The notes under the pieces were generated by a model that was given only the letters and a program-made list of their open reading frames with translations, did no database searches and had not been told where the DNA came from. Below, one piece after another: positions 57,539-64,000 of a stretch of DNA of 64,000 bases. Position 1 is the first letter of the stretch; each line of letters opens with the position of its first letter. Source of the DNA: Alicyclobacillus mali (GTDB lineage Bacteria > Bacillota > Bacilli > Alicyclobacillales > Alicyclobacillaceae); NCBI RefSeq assembly GCF_017329565.1, contig NZ_JAFMTT010000011.1. One strand, given 5' to 3'. The position numbers were made by a program, and so were the translations under genes.

Positions 57539-60078
57539 TCTCGTCCACCCTGGCCATGCCCTACGCTCCGTGGACTCCGACATCCGCCGCAGCCGCCGCC
57601 GAGATGGCGCTCGATGTGACCGCCGTTCAGTGGCCCCTCTCGGTGTGGATTGCCCGGCATCCCTGGCCGGCACTGGAACACTTGTCCTTCCTGGAGGCGA
57701 TGCGGAGATTGCAGGCGCTCGGTGGGGTGCGGCTTTACCCGTCCTGGCGCCTGCTGCAGGACGCAAAGTCCCGCGGCGAGATTGATCCAAACGCGCTCCA
57801 GGATCGAATGGATCAATATCTGGACCACTACGTGCCAGCGACGCTGCGCGCGGCATTTGCGCGTATCCAGCCCCGCCTGACGCTGGAGCAGGCCGAGCTT
57901 CCTATCTCCGCCGAAGCGGCGGCGCTCGCTGCGCGGACGGCCGCGCGCGTGGACCTGCCCCACGATGCGCTTCGCTTTCCGCTGCCGTCCGACGAGGCGA
58001 GGACGCGCGTCGATGCGCTCACGTCGCGTTACCTGCGTCTGTATCTGGACCGGGGGCAGTCGGCGTGGGCCATGCCAGGGCGGGATGAGGGCCTTTTCGC
58101 GGCCGCCCGTGCGCTTCTCATGCGCGATCCAGCCCTCAGCAAGGCCGAGCGGCGGCGCGTGGAGGAGCTGCCGCGAGACCCCGACGAGGTGCTCGCGTTT
58201 GGGCTCGACCGGTTCCGCGTAGCGCCGCGCTTCGCGGCGGACTACTTTCGTGTGCACCACCTGCGCATGCCTGGATTTGTGGGCGCGCTGCGTTATCGGG
58301 ATCGGGAGGAGGGCGGCCAAGGCCGCCTGATGCGGGAGTATCTCGCGCTGCGCATCCTCATCGAGTGGGCTGTTGCAGGGCCTGATGGCGTCTTCGCGCC
58401 TCATCCCGATTGGACCGGTCTGGCTCAGGCGGCTGCGCACGTCGCGGACGTCGAAGGAGAGCTGGCAGACGATCTCGTCCTCGCCGTGCACCGATACATG
58501 ACCGCCGATCGGTACGCTGTGTGGCTTGAGGCCTGGGAACAGACGCTGGACGCGCAGCTCGTGCGATCCGGCGCCGCGCCCAGCCGCACGCAGGAAGCCG
58601 ACGCCCAGTTGCTGTTCTGCATCGACGTGCGCTCGGAGCGACTGCGTCGCCATCTCGAGGCGCTCGGCCCGTACGCGACCTACGGCTGCGCAGGCTTTTT
58701 CAATCTCCCAGTGCGGACGCAACCCTTGGACAGCGCGTATGCGCACCCGAGTTGTCCGGCCATCGTGACGCCTGTGGCCGACATGCGGGAGCGAGCGATG
58801 GAGCCGAGCGCCTATGATCGCCGCCTCCGCGTCACAGGTGCTCTGCGAGCGGTGGGGCTTTCGTTCAAGAAGCTGAAACAGGCGAGTGTGGCATCCCTCG
58901 CTTTGCCGGAGCTCTCGGGCGGATACCTCGCGCTGCACGCGCTTGTCCAGTCGGTCCCGCGCGCGTCGGCCCGTCTTCGCGGCCTCTTGCGTGATTCCCT
59001 GCCGCTCGTGCATACGCGGTGGGAACCCGCCGGTGAAGCGCATCGCTCCGCGGATCCGCGGAATTCGGCGCTTGGTGAGACGGCGCAGCTGTTTGCGTCC
59101 GCGGCCGCCGACTTGTTTCGATCGATGGGTCTGACAGAGTTCGCTCGCCTGGTTGTTCTCTGCGGCCACGAAGCGCGGGTGGAGAATCAGCCCCATCGGG
59201 CGGCGTTCGAATGCGGAGCGTGTGGCGGACAATCGGGGCGGCACAACGCGCGACTGCTCGCCCTGGCGCTGAATCAGGCCGACGTCAGGCGCTTGCTTCG
59301 CGACCAGCACGGCCTCCACATTCCGGACGAGACGGTGTTTCTCGCGGCAGTGCACATCACCACGACGGACGAGATCGAGTGGGTTGAGGTGCCAAAGATG
59401 CCTGCGCAAACCGAGCGATTGTGGCAGCAGCTCGATACGAACTTGCGCCGAGCCGGGGCGTCCGCGGCCGCCGAGCGCCTCGAGCAACTTCCCGGCGCAG
59501 AGGGGCGTCCGGATCAGCGCGAGGTCGTTCGCCGCGCCTGCGATTGGAGCGAGATCCGGCCGGAGTGGGGGCTGGCGCGCAACCGCGCCTTTTGGATTGG
59601 CCGCCTGCCCCACCTCGATGAGCGCCTCCGCGGCCAGGTGTTCGCGCACGACTACGACTGGCGGTGCGATCCCGACGGGGCCTACCTCCGCGCGATTGTG
59701 TCGGGTCCCGTGACCGTGGCGCAGTGGATCAATTTGCAGTATTACGCCTCGGCGGTGGCGCCGCACGTTCACGGGGGAGGCAACAAGGTCCTGCAGACGG
59801 TCACCGCCGGCGTCGGCGTCATGCACGGAAACGCGAGCGATCTGCTGCCCGGACTTCCATGGCAGTCGATTGCGGCCGACGATGGCCACCTGTACCACCG
59901 TCCGCTGCGGCTGACGGTGGTGATGGAGGTGCCTGTGGCGCATGCAGCCCTCCTGCTCCGAGACCATGCCGACTTTCGGCAAAAGGTGCAGAACGGCTGG
60001 CTGCGGCTTTGGGTGCGGGATACGCAATCGAACAAATGGTGGTCTGCCGCGGAAGTCCTCCGAAATGCCCAGGGGTGA
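57535..60078 (+). CDS. dabA: DabA/MpsB: DUF2309 carbonic-anhydrase-like subunit of the DAB inorganic carbon transporter
   Basis: 847-residue DUF2309 protein, a large peripheral subunit with a beta-carbonic-anhydrase-like zinc site. All four site residues are visible: Cys362 and Asp364 in LLFCIDVRSERLRRHLE, His545 in VVLCGHEARVEN and Cys560 in FECGACGG. The Cys-x-Asp pair and the His-to-Cys spacing of 15 equal those of Halothiobacillus DabA as I recall them (C351, D353, H524, C539). It should hydrate CO2 to trapped bicarbonate in one direction, driven through DabB. The GTG at 57535 lies within the dabB stop, ten bases after AAAGGAGG; the ATG at 57556 is an alternative. A minus-strand open frame of 1283 codons covers it but is a GC-rich shadow. 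Confidence 0.92.
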   Translation: MISSTLAMPYAPWTPTSAAAAAEMALDVTAVQWPLSVWIARHPWPALEHLSFLEAMRRLQALGGVRLYPSWRLLQDAKSRGEIDPNALQDRMDQYLDHYVPATLRAAFARIQPRLTLEQAELPISAEAAALAARTAARVDLPHDALRFPLPSDEARTRVDALTSRYLRLYLDRGQSAWAMPGRDEGLFAAARALLMRDPALSKAERRRVEELPRDPDEVLAFGLDRFRVAPRFAADYFRVHHLRMPGFVGALRYRDREEGGQGRLMREYLALRILIEWAVAGPDGVFAPHPDWTGLAQAAAHVADVEGELADDLVLAVHRYMTADRYAVWLEAWEQTLDAQLVRSGAAPSRTQEADAQLLFCIDVRSERLRRHLEALGPYATYGCAGFFNLPVRTQPLDSAYAHPSCPAIVTPVADMRERAMEPSAYDRRLRVTGALRAVGLSFKKLKQASVASLALPELSGGYLALHALVQSVPRASARLRGLLRDSLPLVHTRWEPAGEAHRSADPRNSALGETAQLFASAAADLFRSMGLTEFARLVVLCGHEARVENQPHRAAFECGACGGQSGRHNARLLALALNQADVRRLLRDQHGLHIPDETVFLAAVHITTTDEIEWVEVPKMPAQTERLWQQLDTNLRRAGASAAAERLEQLPGAEGRPDQREVVRRACDWSEIRPEWGLARNRAFWIGRLPHLDERLRGQVFAHDYDWRCDPDGAYLRAIVSGPVTVAQWINLQYYASAVAPHVHGGGNKVLQTVTAGVGVMHGNASDLLPGLPWQSIAADDGHLYHRPLRLTVVMEVPVAHAALLLRDHADFRQKVQNGWLRLWVRDTQSNKWWSAAEVLRNAQG

Positions 60079-60117
60079 CTGGGACACGTGGCGGTTTGTC
60101 ACTCGGTTGTCACGTCT

Positions 60118-60145
60118 GGGGGTAAGCGCCCATTGCGTTACCCCC
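60118..60145 (+). promoter_or_regulatory. palindrome overlapping the Pel-like operon promoter
   Basis: GGGGGTAA (60118-60125) and TTACCCCC (60138-60145), with inner CGC/GCG, form a near-perfect inverted repeat with one unpaired G. No T-run follows, so it is more likely a regulator site or leader element than a terminator. Its right arm contains the -35 of the next promoter. Confidence 0.55.
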
Positions 60146-60161
60146 TGGCGTACCGTATCAT
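60133..60161 (+). promoter_or_regulatory. promoter of the Pel-like operon
   Basis: TTGCGT (60133-60138), exactly 17 bases, TATCAT (60156-60161), the same form as the promoter before the c-di-AMP riboswitch (TTGCGT-N17-TATCGT). The -35 lies inside the palindrome at 60118-60145, so binding there would block transcription. Confidence 0.5.
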
Positions 60162-60242
60162 GATGGCACTGAGGCATTCGTTCGTGCACAAAGGAATGGC
60201 GAAGGAATCGCGAAGTCGCCACAACACCAAGGTGCGTTCGCG

Positions 60243-61181
60243 ATGGTGAATGTCTATCTTGAAGCGCGGGGTGAGTGTGTGGTCGAACAATCCGCACTGA
60301 GCTTCCATCAGGGTATGGAACTCTATGCGATGGGAGAATACAGTGAGGCGCTGAACGCGTTTTTGGAAGAGGCGAGATCGCTCGAGGGGAACGTGCCGCA
60401 GCGGGCGGGGGTCGCGTACCGCCAGGCGGCGCTCTGCGCGCGACGCCTCGGGCGAATGGACGACTTCGACCACTACATGCGGTTGGCGGGGCGCGAATTC
60501 TTGCGCGCGAGTGAGCTGCCGGATCAGCCTGCCCAGCATATCCGCGAGTACTCGCTTCTGGCGGCCCAATGTTTTCTCGCAGTTGAAAACCTGGACCTTT
60601 CCTCCAAAAGCGTGACGCGAGCCAAGACGGTCGAGGTGGCCCTGGAGGAGCCCATGTCGGAGGCGGTCGCCACGGCTGTGGAAGAAGGGCAAGAGGGACT
60701 GCCAGATGCTCGCGCCGGTTTTGGGGTGGGCGCGGGCGAGCCCGTGGACGAGGCGCCGCGGCAGGGAGCCATCCAGGCGAACGATGCGACGCTCGGCGCG
60801 GACATCGGCTCGCTCTCCGAGGCGCCGGCAGGCGCCGAGGAGAATGAACTGCCGCGAGGTGAAGCGCGAGATCATCTCGCGCGCGTCCTGCGGGAAGTCG
60901 AGACGCGCTTGACCGGGGCCGCCTTCGAGCGATCGGATGGCGATCACGTTGGCCCTGCTGCGACCGGATGGAACGAGCGGAATTTGGGGGCGCGCGAACA
61001 AGCCCCGCGGAACGAGCCTGCGCAGGTGCCGCGCCGCATGGAGGCGAGTTGGGCGGCTGAGGTGCTGGACGAAATTGGCGAGATCCACGCGCAGATGGTG
61101 GAGGCGGAGCGGCGCATGCTGGAACTGGAGCGGCGGCTGCACCGGATGCTGCGTGAACTGAGCGCGGAGGGACGCCTGTGA
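60243..61181 (+). CDS. hypothetical protein with TPR-like start and C-terminal coiled coil, Pel-like operon
   Basis: 312 residues, no membrane segment or signal peptide, no family recognised with confidence. The first 110 residues are helical and TPR-like (FHQGMELYAMGEYSEALNAF; VAYRQAALCARRLGRMDDF). The middle (about 125-270) is acidic, Glu/Ala/Gly-rich and probably disordered. The last 45 form a strong heptad coiled coil (EIGEIHAQMVEAERRMLELE). The start may be the ATG at 60243 or the GTG at 60279, which has GGGGTGA just upstream. It overlaps the glycosyltransferase gene by four bases. It may take the scaffold place that PelE-type TPR proteins have in Pel systems; inference only. Confidence 0.6.
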   Translation: MVNVYLEARGECVVEQSALSFHQGMELYAMGEYSEALNAFLEEARSLEGNVPQRAGVAYRQAALCARRLGRMDDFDHYMRLAGREFLRASELPDQPAQHIREYSLLAAQCFLAVENLDLSSKSVTRAKTVEVALEEPMSEAVATAVEEGQEGLPDARAGFGVGAGEPVDEAPRQGAIQANDATLGADIGSLSEAPAGAEENELPRGEARDHLARVLREVETRLTGAAFERSDGDHVGPAATGWNERNLGAREQAPRNEPAQVPRRMEASWAAEVLDEIGEIHAQMVEAERRMLELERRLHRMLRELSAEGRL

Positions 61182-62701
61182 GGTCGCGCAAGGCGCCTGT
61201 GTCGGATGTGTTGCTGGCCACCGAGGGCACGTATCCCTACACGCTCGGCGGTGTCAGTGCGTGGGCGGATCGGCTGATCCGCGGGCTTGCCGATCAGCGC
61301 TTCACCGTCTACGCGGTGGTCGCAAATCCTGGCGCGACGCCGCGTTACGCGCTGCCCGAAAACGTCGACCGGCTTCTGATGGTGCCGCTCTGGGGGACGG
61401 ATCGCCACGAGGAATTCTCGTGGAATCCGCAGATGTCGTGGAATCTCGGAACGCGCAAATCGTTTCAGCGAGACTTTCTGCCAGCCTACGAGGCGTTTTT
61501 GACGGCCTGCCTGCGGCCAGCCGAGGCGCGGCTGGACGAGGCGCTGGCGGCGCTTCGCGTGATGGCGGCATTCGCCGAGCGCGGGAACATGAAATACGCG
61601 CTACGACACGCGAAGACCTGGGACATCCTTCGATCCCGCCTCTCGGAGCATCCTCTGTTTCGCCACCTGAACTTGTTCGAGGCGGTCGATATCGGCAAGC
61701 TCTTGTACCGATACCTGGCGCCGCTCGCCTTCCCGGTTCCGGAAGCTCGCATCTACCACGCGTCCGCGGCGGCCTTCTGCGCGCTGCCGCTCGTGATGGC
61801 GAAGGAGCGGCATCACCGGCCACTGCTCGTCACCGAACACGGGGTGTATTATCGCGAGCGGCTGCTGTCCATCGGCAGGATGGAGCGGGCCGCGCCCTAT
61901 CGCTACTTTCTCTCGAGCCTGTACGGCTTGGTGGTGCGCTTGGTGTATCAGGCCGCGGACAGCGTCGCGCCGGTGGCGAAATTCAACGCGCTGTGGGAAC
62001 AGAAGCTTGGCGTTCCCCCTGAGCGGATCCATCCCATTCCGAATGGCGTCGATCCGCGCGCGTTCCATATCACGCGCAATCCCGGATCAGGGAACCAGCC
62101 GCTTCGCCTCGTGATGATCGCGCGCATCGATCCGCTGAAAGACATTCACACCGCCATCCGCGCCATGCGTAGTCTTCACGAGACCTATGGGAGTCGGCCC
62201 GAGCTGGTGGGCGCCACGCTCACCATCTACGGGCCCGCGCCGGACCCCGCTTACGAGGCTTCGTGTCGCGATCTCGTCCGCGAGTACAGGCTGGAGAACG
62301 TCGTTCGCTTTGCAGGGCCAACCGACGACGTGAACGGCGCCCTCAACAGCGGAGATATCGCGGTCATGTCGAGCTCGTCCGAGGGATTTCCCTATGCCGC
62401 TGTGGAGGCGGTCATGGCTGGACGGCCCATCGTGGCCACCAACGTCGGCGGGATGAGCGAGATTGTCCAGCCGCCGTACGGAATCCTCGTGCCGCCGCGT
62501 CGGCCGCGGGAGCTCGCGGATGCCATCGCGCGATTGGCGGCGGACCGCGGCCAGCTGGCGGCGCTCGGGCGCCTGGGGCGAGATCGCATGCTCGCGGAAT
62601 TTACGCTCGATCGGTTTCTTGATAGGTATCGGGCTTGGTACAACGAATGGGCGAGTGAAGGGGAGCATGGGCATGAGCGCCGAGATCGAGAGACCGTTTG
62701 A
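61178..62701 (+). CDS. pelF: PelF-like family 4 glycosyltransferase
   Basis: 507-residue cytosolic GT4 glycosyltransferase. The N-terminal domain opens with LLATEGTYPYTLGGVSAWAD, the hallmark of PelF; TEHGVYYRER near residue 215 and NAIP-type loop IPNGVDPRAF near 285 follow. The C-terminal GT-B domain has RLVMIARIDPLKDIHTAI near 310 and the donor-site SSSSEGFPYAAVEAVMAG near 395. PelF uses UDP-sugar (UDP-GlcNAc in Pseudomonas) to polymerise the Pel polysaccharide. The GTG start overlaps the preceding stop (GTGA) behind GGAGGGA. The next gene encodes a large membrane protein as pelG does, supporting the assignment. Confidence 0.85.
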   Translation: MRSRKAPVSDVLLATEGTYPYTLGGVSAWADRLIRGLADQRFTVYAVVANPGATPRYALPENVDRLLMVPLWGTDRHEEFSWNPQMSWNLGTRKSFQRDFLPAYEAFLTACLRPAEARLDEALAALRVMAAFAERGNMKYALRHAKTWDILRSRLSEHPLFRHLNLFEAVDIGKLLYRYLAPLAFPVPEARIYHASAAAFCALPLVMAKERHHRPLLVTEHGVYYRERLLSIGRMERAAPYRYFLSSLYGLVVRLVYQAADSVAPVAKFNALWEQKLGVPPERIHPIPNGVDPRAFHITRNPGSGNQPLRLVMIARIDPLKDIHTAIRAMRSLHETYGSRPELVGATLTIYGPAPDPAYEASCRDLVREYRLENVVRFAGPTDDVNGALNSGDIAVMSSSSEGFPYAAVEAVMAGRPIVATNVGGMSEIVQPPYGILVPPRRPRELADAIARLAADRGQLAALGRLGRDRMLAEFTLDRFLDRYRAWYNEWASEGEHGHERRDRETV

Positions 62702-64000
62702 AGGGTCGGGCGAGGACGAGATCCAGCAGTTGCATTCGCTCGCGTACCTCGTGGTGAGTCGACAACCCCATCCGCGCAACGTGCTCGAGGTGGCGGTTCA
62801 CCTCGAGGACAGTGGCTATGGGAACGAGGCGGCCCGGGCCCTCGGCTTTCGCGATGTGTTCCATCTCGCTGAAGCGGTTTGGGAACGGATTCCTTTGTGC
62901 CAGACGCCCGAGGAGATTGAGAAGCCGAGCCCCATTGGCTGGTTTCGGAAAGCGGCGGAACAGTATTTCCGCGGCGTCGGCTACACAGCGCCGTGGATGA
63001 TGAGCGTGTTGATGCTCTTCATCACGCGCGTGGCGCTTTGGTCGTCGCTCTCCGCCTCGCAGGAGGTCGCTACGGCGGTCAGCCTCGCGTTTTTCACGGC
63101 AACGGTGTGCGCTGGCGCCGTCTCGCAGGTGTTCGCTTTGCGCGCGCTGTTTTACCTGGGTCAGAACAACTGGATCCTCTTCCGCTGGATTGCGACGCGC
63201 GCCATTGTGCACGGGTCAGCCGTGTCCGCGCTCGTCATTGCGCTCGTCTTCCGATTCGCCATTGCGCTGGCATACGGCCCAGCGTACGGAAATCTCTTTC
63301 TCGAATATGCACTCGCCATCTACCTGTTTCAGATTGCGCTGGCGCCGCTCTATCTCCTGCGGCGCATCCTAGGGCTCGCCGTGACCACAGCCATCGCGCT
63401 CGTCATCACCTGGTTCGCCATCTGGAACATCGAGCGCGTGAACAGCGGCGCGTATTTCGGCCAGGCCGTTCAACAGGCGCAGATCCTTGGATTGGTGATT
63501 GCTGGCGCAGGCGCGCTCATCGGCGTGTACTCATACGCAGTGCTGCGATCACGGCGCCAGCTTCGCAGGCTCCTTCCCGAGGAAATCGGCGATGGCCCGC
63601 ACGATCGCGCCGTGCGCCGCGCCCCCATCCGCGTGCAGATTCCAAGGTTTCTGCCGGTGTGGCGTCAACTCTGGCCGTATGCGCTGTACGGGATGGGTTA
63701 CTTTTGCATGCTGTTTGTGGACCGCATTGTGGCGGGCGTGCACTTTGGCGCGCTGCAGGGCGTGCATCATTACGTCTATCCGCCGACGTACGAACTGACG
63801 ACAGATCTTGCCACGCTCGAGCTGTTTCCCATGATGGGGTTTGTGTTCTACTTCATGACCGAGCTCTCGGATCGGTTCCTCGGGTGGATGATGCGCTATC
63901 GTGTCACGGAGAGCGAAGGATTTCATCGCACGCTGCTTCGCTTCTTCATTACGCGCGTCGCGCTGCTTGCCGTCATTGGCATTGCGGTGGGGCTCGCGGC
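62673..64000 (+). CDS. PelG-like polysaccharide transport membrane protein (partial, runs off the window)
   Basis: Open frame continuing past base 64000: 442 codons seen, no stop. The ATG at 62673 is seven bases after AAGGGGAG; it overlaps pelF by 29 bases. The first 100 residues are cytosolic and acidic (MSAEIERPFEGSGEDEIQQL), with a DNA-binding-like helical stretch AVHLEDSGYGNEAARALGF. At least eight hydrophobic segments follow, with YGMGYFCMLFVDRIVAG and TYELTTDLATLELFPMMGF, resembling the PelG transporter group that acts with PelF. The N-terminal extension is not usual for PelG. Family membership is probable, not certain. Confidence 0.65.
   Translation, partial: MSAEIERPFEGSGEDEIQQLHSLAYLVVSRQPHPRNVLEVAVHLEDSGYGNEAARALGFRDVFHLAEAVWERIPLCQTPEEIEKPSPIGWFRKAAEQYFRGVGYTAPWMMSVLMLFITRVALWSSLSASQEVATAVSLAFFTATVCAGAVSQVFALRALFYLGQNNWILFRWIATRAIVHGSAVSALVIALVFRFAIALAYGPAYGNLFLEYALAIYLFQIALAPLYLLRRILGLAVTTAIALVITWFAIWNIERVNSGAYFGQAVQQAQILGLVIAGAGALIGVYSYAVLRSRRQLRRLLPEEIGDGPHDRAVRRAPIRVQIPRFLPVWRQLWPYALYGMGYFCMLFVDRIVAGVHFGALQGVHHYVYPPTYELTTDLATLELFPMMGFVFYFMTELSDRFLGWMMRYRVTESEGFHRTLLRFFITRVALLAVIGIAVGLA

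Noticed and set aside
57379..61230. Minus-strand open frame of 1283 codons opposite dabA and the next genes
   Set aside because: Its product is Arg/Pro/His-rich with no domain, and it lies antisense to dabA, whose motifs are all intact. Long antisense frames are expected at this GC content.
1..64000. CRISPR arrays, insertion sequences, prophage or tRNA genes
   Set aside because: No regularly spaced repeats, transposase or phage proteins, and no tRNA cloverleaf apart from the tRNA-like part of tmRNA were recognised. Degenerate copies could have been missed by eye.

Overview
The window looks like chromosomal DNA of a GC-rich, spore-forming member of the Bacillales, most like Alicyclobacillus. 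This is judged from gene content and order; no database search was possible. The supporting signs are a spoVAC-spoVAD-spoVAE operon behind a sigma-F-like promoter, a pgk-tpiA-gpmI-eno-secG ... rnr-smpB-ssrA block in Bacillus order, comER, class I fumarase, a c-di-AMP (ydaO-type) riboswitch, strong AGGAGG ribosome binding sites, and frequent GTG and TTG starts.

Layout. 1-2.1 kb: a cation/proton antiporter behind an attenuator-like leader, and a Dps mini-ferritin. 2.2-13.1 kb: an L-rhamnose locus with rhamnulokinase, a fused rhamnulose-1-P aldolase/lactaldehyde dehydrogenase, a Gram-positive-type rhamnose isomerase, an ASRT-family protein, a four-gene sugar ABC transporter and a DeoR regulator. 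13.2-16.0 kb, minus strand: lutABC for L-lactate oxidation, so rhamnose can be followed to DHAP plus pyruvate within one stretch. 16.2-19.3 kb: a forespore spoVA operon. 19.4-28.5 kb: an envelope-modification neighbourhood with an OatA-like acyltransferase, two tandem SGNH hydrolases, a second acyltransferase, an acyl-CoA ligase and a PrsA-like foldase, plus an Ldh2-type dehydrogenase. 28.5-30.6 kb: a c-di-AMP riboswitch ahead of an MFS permease, and a DUF378 protein. 30.7-35.7 kb: lysA, fumA and an Nramp manganese transporter. 35.7-43.0 kb: a polysaccharide flippase, a pyrimidine phosphorylase/cytidine deaminase fusion, an oligoendopeptidase F, a soluble histidine kinase and comER. 43.0-53.5 kb: glycolysis (without cggR-gapA), secG, an MFS gene, rnr, smpB and tmRNA. 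53.7-55.2 kb: an aldehyde dehydrogenase. 55.2-60.1 kb: mpsC-like, dabB and dabA, an inorganic-carbon / membrane-potential system. 60.1 kb to the end: the start of a Pel-like exopolysaccharide operon, cut by the window edge.

The parts most worth a second look are the mpsC-dabB-dabA cluster with a terminator-like hairpin in front of dabB, the ASRT protein and candidate operator in the rhamnose locus, the DUF421-DUF1657 fusion in the spoVA operon, the SGNH/acyltransferase neighbourhood, and the Pel-like operon whose promoter overlaps a long palindrome. No CRISPR array, insertion sequence, prophage gene or tRNA was recognised.
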